Below, piece after piece: positions 5,030 to 12,619 of a stretch of 64,000 nucleotides of DNA. The stretch lies in contig JAIYAU010000024.1 in assembly GCA_027488865.1 (NCBI GenBank), positions 1-64,000 on the forward strand, in the 5' to 3' direction. Below the pieces are notes generated by a model. It had not been told where the DNA came from. It saw nothing but the letters and a program-made list of their open reading frames with translations, and did no database searches. A program made the translations under genes and the position numbers. Origin of the DNA: Cytophagaceae bacterium (lineage in GTDB: Bacteria > Bacteroidota > Bacteroidia > Cytophagales > UBA9547). Position 1 is the stretch's first letter; each line of letters starts with the position of its first letter.

Positions 5030-7744
5030 TTATTTGCCAATAAAAACAAATGGTGCCCAATAATATGGTGCGGCGTATTTGGAATTTGAAATGGTCTTTA
5101 AACGAGCCTTTTTTAATGCTTCTTCAGGATTAAGTCCTTTTAATATTTCTTGATAAAAACTTACCATTAGTAATTTTGTACTAAGGTCGTCTACGCTCCA
5201 ATAGGAAACCACAATATTTTCTGCTCCCGCAAAACGCAAAGCACGGCTCAGTCCAATTACTCCTTCTCCTTTGCTTACTTTACCAAGTCCTGTTTGGCAT
5301 GCCGAAAGCACAATAAGTTTTGCCCCTAAGCTTAAGCCATAAATTTCAGAGGCATATAAAACTTGTTGTTCTGGGTCGGTATTTGGATATAAATAAATTC
5401 GAGAAAGTTCAGGTTGCTCCATATCTACAATACCATGAGTGGCCAAGTGAATAATAGAATACATTCCTAATTGATTGGACCGCATCACCAATTCATTTGC
5501 CTCTTTCTCTTTTAGTAATAAATGCTGTATTCCCGCATTAGCAAAAAGTGAATCGATTTCTTGTACTTCTTTGCGACTACCTTCCAGCACGCTCATGTCT
5601 TTAAAATTAATAGGAGCAAGAAGTGCAATACCCTTGTTAAAAGCAAAGGATCTATTATCAGCAGCCCACAAGGTGGCAGAAAACGCATAACTTGTACTTA
5701 CCATCTTACATAAGTAAGGAAGACTCTGCCATGTTGGTTCTGCACCTTTTTTAGGAGCATTTGTAAATAATGCCTCAAATGGTGTAAGGCTTAATTTTCC
5801 ATCAGGGATTAGTATTATCCTTTTTGATGTTAAAGCCATATTCGGTATTAGTATTTTACTTAAGATTCCTGCATATTTTACATAAGTTTTGATAACCTGA
5901 AAGGAAATTGAGTTATGAAAACCAGCCAATTGTTTATTTAATGCAATTATATCAATGTCATGCGTATAAACTTTATATTTATTTTTACTTATTGCAAAGA
6001 CGTATAGGCGTTGATTCGTTTCTGAAATAAAATAAGACAATAGCACTTCTTCATTTGTCATGGATGATTGTAATTCCTTAACAGTTATGACAGCCATTTG
6101 GTATTTAAGTCGATAATATTCTGGGTATTTTTTTTCAAATGCTTGTATTAGCTGATTGTATTCTTGTTGTTTATGTAGTAGATCAATCCTTACGTTACCT
6201 TCTTTTTTATTACCACTAAGTTGAGCCAACTTTTGTTCCAAAAATCCAATTTCACTTTTCAGATTCAATTCTTTTTGAATTAAACTATCTGGAATTCCTG
6301 CAAAACTTTTTGCTTTTGTATCAGAAATTGCTTCTAATAAAACGGCACCTTTGGTTTTTTCAGCAAAAATAAATGCCTTTTCTGCATAAAAATTCGGTTT
6401 GGTACTTACTTCACTGATGCTCATACAAAGGTGTATGCCAATTTCATAAACTTCAGCAGTTTGCTGTCCTAAGCGAAGTTTGTCTTTTTTCGTAGTTTTG
6501 ATTTTACGTAACTCCGATATTAATGTATCAATCCCTTCACACAAGGCAAGGGCACTTTTAAGATCATTCAATTTCAAAGTTTTTTGAAAATGTTTGTTCT
6601 GTAGTAGTCTACAGTGAACCAGCATGATCTCTAGCTGTCTATCTTTGCTAATCGCCGTTCGAAAGTTTGGATAGAGTATTTCTTGATCGGTCGTGTAGGA
6701 ATCATGATTTGAGGCATACGCTTTTTTAACTTGAACTATGGCCTCTTTAAAATTTGTTTGTTTTAGTGCTAGATTTGCCAGCGCTGAACATACACCAGAT
6801 ACTTCGGGATGCTTTGATCCGTAGGTACTTGTATAAATGGTTAGTGCGGCAAGGTATTGTGCTTTCGCACCCTCTAAATCAAGTTTGTTTTCAAGCACAC
6901 TGGCCATACTTAATAATGCAAAACCAACATTAGGATGATTTGCGCCTAGGCCTTCTTCCCATATTTGTTTTGATTTTTGCATTTTTATCATTGCAGTATC
7001 GTATTTCCCTTGGCTTTTGTAAGCTAATCCTAAATTCATATAAGCAGCGGCCAGTGAAGGATGCTGAGAAGGATATACTTTTTCTAAAATATTTAATCCT
7101 AGATTATAATATTCAAGGGACTTTTTTAGGTCACTTTCTTGCCAAGCCAGGCCTAGATTGGTATAACTACCAGCTACGGAAGCGTGATTTTTGCCATAAA
7201 GGGTCATTCGTTCACTTAAGGCTTTATTCAAATAGCCTAAGGCTACCTCGGTATTTCCATTTAACAAATAACATAGACCTAAGTTGTTCTGGATATCAGC
7301 TGAGAGGGTTAATAATGGTTTTTTAGATTGTTGGTAAACAGTTAAAGCATTTTCTAAAACTTGTTCTGCTATGTCAATCCTGCCTTCTTGTAGGCGAATC
7401 AAACCATCACCATTGAGTACAGCAGCTTTTTGCAAAGGCTTTTTTTCTTCACAAATGGAATAATTCTCTTTGTTTAGTAATAAAGCTCCTTTTAAATCTC
7501 CTTGCCTCGCTAGGCATTCTGCACCACGAATGCGACAATCTAAAAAGCGTTGTGAATCTATTCCCTTAAAATAAGAAGCTGCTTTACTAAAACAATCATA
7601 ACTTTTTGAGTAGTTGCCGGCATCATAAGTAGAGTCACCCACAGAATACAAACGCAATCCCAAGTTTGATTGGGCGCTTACCAAGCTACACCAAAGGAAT
7701 AAGCTAAAATATAAAACTGAATAAAACTTAGAATCGGAATTCAT
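5030..7744 (-). CDS. Secreted TPR-CHAT domain protein (904 aa)
   Basis: Residues 1-25 form a signal peptide (LYFSLFLWCSLVSAQ). Residues ~30-390 are tandem tetratricopeptide repeats, with the pattern ALGYLNKAL...YGKNHASVAGSYTNLGLAW typical of CHAT-associated TPRs. A linker with coiled-coil character (~470-560) precedes the C-terminal CHAT domain (~620-904). The caspase-like dyad is intact: His in HLATHG (~766) and Cys in LSACQTG (~815), followed by GVIGLSRALRFAGAENIV and the closing YYWAPFVFIG. CHAT proteins are cysteine proteases of the separase/caspase clan. The start overlaps the stop of the upstream barrel gene by 17 bp, so the two are translationally coupled. Substrate unknown; a signal peptide implies a periplasmic or surface location rather than an intracellular defence role. 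Confidence 0.9.
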   Translation of the reverse strand: MNSDSKFYSVLYFSLFLWCSLVSAQSNLGLRLYSVGDSTYDAGNYSKSYDCFSKAASYFKGIDSQRFLDCRIRGAECLARQGDLKGALLLNKENYSICEEKKPLQKAAVLNGDGLIRLQEGRIDIAEQVLENALTVYQQSKKPLLTLSADIQNNLGLCYLLNGNTEVALGYLNKALSERMTLYGKNHASVAGSYTNLGLAWQESDLKKSLEYYNLGLNILEKVYPSQHPSLAAAYMNLGLAYKSQGKYDTAMIKMQKSKQIWEEGLGANHPNVGFALLSMASVLENKLDLEGAKAQYLAALTIYTSTYGSKHPEVSGVCSALANLALKQTNFKEAIVQVKKAYASNHDSYTTDQEILYPNFRTAISKDRQLEIMLVHCRLLQNKHFQKTLKLNDLKSALALCEGIDTLISELRKIKTTKKDKLRLGQQTAEVYEIGIHLCMSISEVSTKPNFYAEKAFIFAEKTKGAVLLEAISDTKAKSFAGIPDSLIQKELNLKSEIGFLEQKLAQLSGNKKEGNVRIDLLHKQQEYNQLIQAFEKKYPEYYRLKYQMAVITVKELQSSMTNEEVLLSYFISETNQRLYVFAISKNKYKVYTHDIDIIALNKQLAGFHNSISFQVIKTYVKYAGILSKILIPNMALTSKRIILIPDGKLSLTPFEALFTNAPKKGAEPTWQSLPYLCKMVSTSYAFSATLWAADNRSFAFNKGIALLAPINFKDMSVLEGSRKEVQEIDSLFANAGIQHLLLKEKEANELVMRSNQLGMYSIIHLATHGIVDMEQPELSRIYLYPNTDPEQQVLYASEIYGLSLGAKLIVLSACQTGLGKVSKGEGVIGLSRALRFAGAENIVVSYWSVDDLSTKLLMVSFYQEILKGLNPEEALKKARLKTISNSKYAAPYYWAPFVFIGK

Positions 7745-8672
7745 AACTTAAAGTATTAACGAATTCTCTTGAAAGGCCATCTGGATTTTTTTCTCTCTGG
7801 ATAATTCTTGCACCAAAAAGAAGTTTAAGATTACTTCGTGTATTTAAATGATAGCCAGCACCTACTAATGCAGAAAGCGCCAAACCTGTACTGGTTGGTA
7901 AACTTTCTACCTTTCTACTGAGTGGATCTATGCGTTGGTCTTCCGTTAGCCGCCAAATTGGCAATAAGCCCACGTGTATATTGAATTTAGAAGCTCTAAA
8001 ATTGCGCTCCACACGAAGCATAACATCCATGCCTCGTTTCAGATCTTTTGAGGTGGGATACTCCTTTGCAGTTGAGAATAAGTCAGTGCCACTCCAAGGA
8101 CCCCAAAAGAAATCATTATCTACTTTATTAAATGGCAATTGATAGCCAGCTGCGAATAGCCAATTACGATTAATACACGAAACACCAGCTATAAAATCGA
8201 AAGTGCCTAAAGTGGATTGATAATACATGGGTAATATTCGCCCTTCGGCATCTTTCTTTTGTGGCGATCCTGTGGGGACTTTACCTCCTAGCGTACCACT
8301 AAATTGCCATTTTCCCCACTGTTTTATTATACGAGTAGCACTCAAAGAAACATCTCCAAGACCAAATGTATTTCCTAAAGGGCCCATAGTTCCTTGAACT
8401 GGTAATTTTATTTGTGCCGACATTTTTTTACCAATACTAAAATTTGCATCTACCCAATAGGCAAAAATATAGTCATGAAACTTGGTATAACCAATATATT
8501 GGCCTACTTCTAAGGTACGTAGTTTAAGTTCGACTTTTTTGGTATAATGTTGATTGGGACGCATGGCACCCATGGTGCAAAAGCCAGCATCTGAACAACC
8601 TTGGCTGTTGGCTTGTAAAATAGAGATAAAAAAAGATAAACATAAAAACCAAAATCTGCTCATAGGTATCAT
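7728..8672 (-). CDS. Outer-membrane beta-barrel protein (transporter-like, 314 aa)
   Basis: Signal peptide in residues 1-24 (FWFLCLSFFISILQANSQ) followed by CSDAGFCTMGAM. The rest alternates aromatic/hydrophobic strands, with motifs such as FGLGDVSLSATRI and GTLGGKVPTGSP that recur in Bacteroidota porin/transporter-like proteins, and ends in a terminal aromatic (YEFRF), the usual barrel signal. First gene of a two-gene unit with the TPR-CHAT protein, whose ATG overlaps its end. The ATG four codons inside (MSRFWF) is an equally good start. What it transports, if anything, is unknown. Confidence 0.75.
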   Translation of the reverse strand: MIPMSRFWFLCLSFFISILQANSQGCSDAGFCTMGAMRPNQHYTKKVELKLRTLEVGQYIGYTKFHDYIFAYWVDANFSIGKKMSAQIKLPVQGTMGPLGNTFGLGDVSLSATRIIKQWGKWQFSGTLGGKVPTGSPQKKDAEGRILPMYYQSTLGTFDFIAGVSCINRNWLFAAGYQLPFNKVDNDFFWGPWSGTDLFSTAKEYPTSKDLKRGMDVMLRVERNFRASKFNIHVGLLPIWRLTEDQRIDPLSRKVESLPTSTGLALSALVGAGYHLNTRSNLKLLFGARIIQREKNPDGLSREFVNTLSYEFRF

Positions 8673-8740
8673 AAGACATTGGCAATTTAATTATTCTTTA
8701 CGATTTTTAGAAAAATAATGTGGGTTGTAGATTCTGTTTA

Positions 8741-8748
8741 TAACTTTG
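8741..8748 (+). promoter_or_regulatory. Possible -7 box upstream of the small-gene array
   Basis: TAACTTTG matches the Bacteroidota TAnnTTTG -7 consensus 110 bp before the first gene of the array. No well-spaced -33 TTG is visible, so this is tentative. Confidence 0.3.
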
Positions 8749-8858
8749 ATTGGTGCGGTAGTTTACTTCAGTATAATAAAACCATGGAGGAAATTAAGTA
8801 CTAGAAGTTGACATGGTGTTGATTGTAAAGAAGTCGCAGATCGTAAAAAAATAACCTT

Positions 8859-9314
8859 ATGGAATTTACAATTAAAGCGTTTGAAGGCATAACCAAAGAT
8901 CTTGTCTTTGGTATTAATAGAAATGAGGTATTAAAAAAATTCATTTCCTTGGGTATCGAGCCATATGAAAAGGGTGAAGATCGAGAATGGGTTGAAGATC
9001 TAGATTTGGTAATACATTACTCCGAGGATGGTTTAGTAGATGGTTTTGAGTTCTTTATGGATCAAAGCTTTGACATGGTTCTAATGTATGAAGGGGAGGA
9101 TTTGTTAAAAAAAAATTACGAAGAACTTTATTCGTTTTTAGTTGAGCACGATTTCTTTGTAATCAGATTTAATGACAGTTTTATTTCGTTTGGATGCGGC
9201 ATTGTGGTTGGATTTAATACTGAAAAGAAGAGAAACATAGAATCCATTTATATTATGTCAAACAAGGTAAGTTACAAAAAGACAATAATTAGCCAAATTG
9301 AGGAATTTTATTAA
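8859..9314 (+). CDS. Hypothetical immunity-like protein (151 aa)
   Basis: An acidic 151-aa protein beginning MEFTIKAFEGITKDLVFGIN. The opening, with a beta strand followed by a short NRNEVLKKF helix and then LDLVIHYSEDGLVDGFEF, resembles small alpha/beta immunity proteins of the type that bind effector toxins; no named family is certain. It is first in a co-directional run (8859-12346) and its stop lies 6 bp before the SUKH gene, so the two are likely one transcript. No signal peptide. Confidence 0.65.
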   Translation: MEFTIKAFEGITKDLVFGINRNEVLKKFISLGIEPYEKGEDREWVEDLDLVIHYSEDGLVDGFEFFMDQSFDMVLMYEGEDLLKKNYEELYSFLVEHDFFVIRFNDSFISFGCGIVVGFNTEKKRNIESIYIMSNKVSYKKTIISQIEEFY

Positions 9315-9320
9315 TACAAA

Positions 9321-9818
9321 ATGGAATTAAAAAATTTAATAGAACTGATTCAACAAGAACCCAACTGTATTGTTAAACCAGTAAATAAGAAATTCGGACG
9401 GGAAGATAGTAGTTTGATTCCAAATGATCTTCTTGAATTCTATAATTTAAGCAACGGGCTTGTATTATTTAAAAATGAGACTTACGAGTTTGAAATTGTT
9501 GGGAAAGACGAATTAGAACGAGCAAATCCGATCATTGTTGGCGAACCGTGTGAATATGATATTAGCCATAATTGGTACATTATAGCCAAAGGTCATAATG
9601 AGCAATTTATTTCGATTGATTTACACAAAGACCGATTAGGAAAGTGTTATGATAGCTTCTGGGAAACGCATGGTTTAAGAGGAGAGACACCTGTAATAGC
9701 AAATTCCTTTTTGGATTTATTGAATAATTTGTATTTGTCAAAAGGACAATCTTTATATTGGTTAGATGATAGTTTTAAGGCCTTGGGCGACGCTTATGAC
9801 GATATTCCGGAAGATTAA
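9321..9818 (+). CDS. SMI1/KNR4 (SUKH) family protein
   Basis: 165 aa. The family core is visible: LIPNDLLEFYNLSNGLVLF (the ...LP.dl..Fy...NG pattern), then a strand region with YIIAKGHNEQFISIDL and GKCYDSFWETHG, and a C-terminal helix SFLDLLNNLY. SUKH proteins are the most common immunity proteins in bacterial polymorphic toxin and contact-dependent systems, where they bind and neutralise diverse nuclease and other toxins in the cytoplasm. The start follows the previous stop by 6 bp. No toxin gene is next to it; the neighbours are other immunity-like genes. Confidence 0.8.
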   Translation: MELKNLIELIQQEPNCIVKPVNKKFGREDSSLIPNDLLEFYNLSNGLVLFKNETYEFEIVGKDELERANPIIVGEPCEYDISHNWYIIAKGHNEQFISIDLHKDRLGKCYDSFWETHGLRGETPVIANSFLDLLNNLYLSKGQSLYWLDDSFKALGDAYDDIPED

Positions 9819-9859
9819 AAGTTAAATCGGTATAAATCAGTCCTTTTTGTTAATCTAAT

Positions 9860-10525
9860 ATGAACAAGCTAATAAAGAAATTATACAACGAAAATGCTGA
9901 AATAAATGTTGAAGATCTTTTGGTATTATTAAAAATTGAGGATTCAATAGTTGTATCTCATTTGAGATTTTTAGCGGAAAAGTATGATTGGAAGAAGGTT
10001 GATGAGACTGACAATGAAGTTCCTTTTGGAAGTTGGGTTGATGTGATATGTCTATTTTTTGAATGTGGATATGAATCACTTTATGACTTAGCAACGAGTA
10101 ATTCCAGAATGGTTGGAATTGTTCTCGGTGTTTTAGAGGAGCTTAAAAATCAAGAAGCATTAAATATTGTAAACTCTATAGTTAGATTTTACCTTACAAC
10201 GGATAAAAACTTGGATGTTATTAAGCGGGGAGTTAGTTCAATAAATTTGATGCTATCTTTTGATGATAAAATTGTAATTACTCCTAAAACTAATATAGAG
10301 GTAAAAGAAATAATATATAACTTCATTGAAATAATAGATCAAAACGTCAAAGAAACAGAAAGTCAAGAGAATTATATATCTATCGCCTACTGTGCCTTAA
10401 GACGTGTTGGTGATCAAGAGACAATAGAAATAATTAAAAAAAGACCAAAATTAGAAGCTAGTTACTACAAAGGTCTTGAATCAATTGTAATTAAAGCTAT
10501 TAAGAAACAGATGGGTAGTTCTTAA
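9860..10525 (+). CDS. Helical repeat (HEAT-like) protein, immunity-like (221 aa)
   Basis: An all-helical 221-aa protein: successive amphipathic helix pairs such as DLLVLLKIEDSIVVSHLRFLAEKYDW, GIVLGVLEELKNQEALNIVN and YISIAYCALRRVGDQETIEI have the look of HEAT/ARM repeats. Helical-repeat proteins occur among known immunity protein families. The start ATG follows the SUKH gene by 41 bp. Function assigned by context only. Confidence 0.6.
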   Translation: MNKLIKKLYNENAEINVEDLLVLLKIEDSIVVSHLRFLAEKYDWKKVDETDNEVPFGSWVDVICLFFECGYESLYDLATSNSRMVGIVLGVLEELKNQEALNIVNSIVRFYLTTDKNLDVIKRGVSSINLMLSFDDKIVITPKTNIEVKEIIYNFIEIIDQNVKETESQENYISIAYCALRRVGDQETIEIIKKRPKLEASYYKGLESIVIKAIKKQMGSS

Positions 10526-10536
10526 TTTTGTACAAA

Positions 10537-10681
10537 ATGAATAAAAGTTTGGAAACAACAATTAATTCATTTACACAATTGAATCTGCGGTTTGATATAC
10601 TTCAACATAAAGGAGAAGATTTATGGAAGTCAGTTAAACATTGAATTGGGCGAAGGGAAATTAATTCAGAAAATAAACTAA
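10537..10681 (+). pseudogene. Frameshifted remnant of a small gene
   Basis: An ATG at 10537 opens 35 codons (MNKSLETTINSFTQLNLRFD...) to a TGA at 10642. Shifting one base at the end of this frame continues as IELGEGKLIQKIN and a TAA at 10679-10681, a plausible protein tail. The remnant starts 11 bp after the previous stop and ends 1 bp before the next ATG, so it fills an operon slot exactly. It is either a frameshifted gene or the fused ends of a deleted one. Confidence 0.5.
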
Positions 10682-10682
10682 C

Positions 10683-11186
10683 ATGGATTACACGAAATTT
10701 ATTGATAATAGAACCATGGATAGAATTAAAACTATTCATTGGTTTAAAAATTGTGGGAATGAAAACAATGATTTATTTAAATCGTTATCAGTTCCAACTC
10801 TATTTGTCAGATCCTGGGATGAGGCTTTGGTAAATATTGAAAGCATTGAATGGGAAAATTTTACTTTGGAAGAAAAAAACAGATTAACCGAATTTTTGAG
10901 TTCAAAATTTCAAAGGGAATATGGCTTTTGGAATAAATTAACTGACCATTATAAGATTTTTCTTTCAGAAGAAGTAGAACCAATAATACAGAACTCAAAA
11001 TATTGCAATGATGAGTTAATGAAGAATGTAAGATGGGATCTTTTGGGCGCTCTAATGCAAGGGTCTTATAAAGGTCTTTACAAAAAAACTCGATTATACA
11101 TGGAATTGCTTCAGATTTATGAATTTGGACACATTCCTTGTGGCGTTCAAGGGGAATTACCTAATGAGAAACTATTGATATTTTGA
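10683..11186 (+). CDS. Hypothetical protein (167 aa)
   Basis: Starts MDYTKFIDNRTMDRIKTIHW directly after the remnant at 10537-10681. Mostly helical and rich in Trp/Tyr (SWDEALVNIESIEWENFTLEE, REYGFWNKLTDHYKIF). A C-terminal pair of helices ends in HIPCGVQGELPNEKLLIF. I do not recognise the family; size and position match an immunity protein or other small cytoplasmic accessory protein. Confidence 0.6.
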   Translation: MDYTKFIDNRTMDRIKTIHWFKNCGNENNDLFKSLSVPTLFVRSWDEALVNIESIEWENFTLEEKNRLTEFLSSKFQREYGFWNKLTDHYKIFLSEEVEPIIQNSKYCNDELMKNVRWDLLGALMQGSYKGLYKKTRLYMELLQIYEFGHIPCGVQGELPNEKLLIF

Positions 11187-11207
11187 CAAATCAGCAGCTT
11201 AGGACGG

Positions 11208-11819
11208 ATGATTAAGAAGAATATTATTGAACAATACGAGAAAGTGCTAGGTAAAAATTACCGAATTTTTAATGATCTTAATAGCAGTTTTGATATCGAT
11301 ATTATTTATTTCTATCCCCATAAACTAAATCCTTTTCACATTTTTGTAACAGTTGGAAGAACCGTCCAAAACAAATTGAAATTCCCAAATGAAAGTAATT
11401 TATGTGGAGAATTAGGAATAGTATTACCAGGTAGCTGGCCTATAAATATGACCTATATTATGTTTTTGGAAGATATTTATGATGATGTAAATGTATCTTG
11501 GCCTATAGCATGGCTCAAATACATTTCAACTTATTCGTACGAATCCTGCAACCCCATATTTATTGGAGATACTTTAACTAATGGATACCCAATGGTTGAG
11601 TTTGCCAGTAATACAACGTTTTCAGCTTTTTTTGTTTATTATCCTTCGAACTTGGGTCCATTGGGAAAAATAGAAATTCGCGATTTTAGTTGTCTTTGGC
11701 CAATTCATAGTGGTGAATATGAGTTAGTCCAAGAAAGTGGTTTTAACACCTTACGAAAACTATTTGTCGATAACGGTTCAAATGAAATTATGGATCTTAA
11801 TAGACATAATTTAAGTTAA
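11208..11819 (+). CDS. Suppressor-of-fused (SUFU) domain protein
   Basis: 203 aa. The SUFU-family pattern is visible: an early strand giving IDIIYFYPHKLNPFHIFVTVG, then SNLCGELGIVLPGSWP (the E-hydrophobic-LP-WP motif), a WPIAWLKYISTYSYE helix and GDTLTNGYP. Bacterial SUFU-domain proteins are a recognised immunity superfamily of polymorphic toxin systems and are cytoplasmic. The gene lies 21 bp after the previous one in the plus-strand array. Together with the SUKH gene it is the best evidence that this block is an immunity array. Confidence 0.75.
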   Translation: MIKKNIIEQYEKVLGKNYRIFNDLNSSFDIDIIYFYPHKLNPFHIFVTVGRTVQNKLKFPNESNLCGELGIVLPGSWPINMTYIMFLEDIYDDVNVSWPIAWLKYISTYSYESCNPIFIGDTLTNGYPMVEFASNTTFSAFFVYYPSNLGPLGKIEIRDFSCLWPIHSGEYELVQESGFNTLRKLFVDNGSNEIMDLNRHNLS

Positions 11820-11851
11820 TGTAACCGTACTTTTAAGATTAGTCTGACAAG

Positions 11852-12346
11852 ATGGAAATAGTATCAATTGGTGAAATTATAACAATTTTGGAATGGTTTT
11901 TAGTATTCCCTAAAGACATTAAGGAGCAATTTGCTCGTCAGCTAAAGAACAACAGAGTCATTTTGATTCCGCCAATTCAAATTATTGCACATTATAATGA
12001 TATATCTTTCGAATTGCGATATGATAACGAGATTGAGGAAATTGGGGATAACGAACAAGCATTAGAAAGAATGTGGGATTTTGTCTTTTTGGAAAGTATA
12101 CTGCCCGAAGGAAGAGTTTTGTTTTATCCTTCATTATTTGATTTACAAGAAAAAGCGGGTATAATCTGTAATACAAAAGAGCTAAAAGATTTTTTGTTTT
12201 CAAGGTATTTTAGTGTTTTTGGAAATATGCCTAATGTGAGCATGGGTGATTTTTATTTTATTTTTATCGATTCTTTGGTTTTTTTTGTGTTTGAACATCC
12301 TGGGATTTGCTATTCTTTTGGTTTGAAAAATATAAAGCCAAATTAA
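11852..12346 (+). CDS. Hypothetical protein (164 aa)
   Basis: Last intact gene of the array, starting MEIVSIGEIITILEWFLVFP. Soluble alpha/beta pattern; hydrophobic C-terminal strands (FYFIFIDSLVFFVFEHPG) look like core strands rather than a membrane segment because of their regular polar breaks. No recognised domain. Followed by a short decayed reading frame (12378-12470). Immunity-like by context only. Confidence 0.6.
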   Translation: MEIVSIGEIITILEWFLVFPKDIKEQFARQLKNNRVILIPPIQIIAHYNDISFELRYDNEIEEIGDNEQALERMWDFVFLESILPEGRVLFYPSLFDLQEKAGIICNTKELKDFLFSRYFSVFGNMPNVSMGDFYFIFIDSLVFFVFEHPGICYSFGLKNIKPN

Positions 12347-12377
12347 GGAATTTATGTTTTGCTATCAAAGTGAATAG

Positions 12378-12470
12378 TTCGGCATAACTTATAAAAAAGA
12401 TCCAAAAAATAGAAAAGGAGTTAATTGTTTTAAACTGACCATAGATACGAGGGGAGAATTGAATAGATAA
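12378..12470 (+). pseudogene. C-terminal remnant of a lost array gene
   Basis: A start-less open frame after a TAG reads FGITYKKDPKNRKGVNCFKL then TIDTRGELNR and a TAA. The strand-turn-strand ending resembles the C-terminal hairpin of small immunity proteins. It marks the array's downstream edge. Confidence 0.35.
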
Positions 12471-12566
12471 TCATTCATGGAATGTAAGATACCACCACCT
12501 TATTCAATAAAGCTAATTTGCCCTTGGTCGCTTAGTTCGTTTTATAAAAGATTCGAATTTAGTTAA

Positions 12567-12599
12567 TTGGTAATCCAACCATTAAATTGTGTATTTTTG
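12567..12599 (+). promoter_or_regulatory. uvrA promoter (Bacteroidota type)
   Basis: TTG at 12567-12569 and TATTTTTG (TAnnTTTG) at 12592-12599, separated by 22 bp, match the phylum's -33/-7 promoter. The uvrA ATG is 20 bp further on, leaving a short leader. No SOS-type palindrome was evident. Confidence 0.6.
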
Positions 12600-12619
12600 C
12601 TCATTAATTTTTCAAAAAT

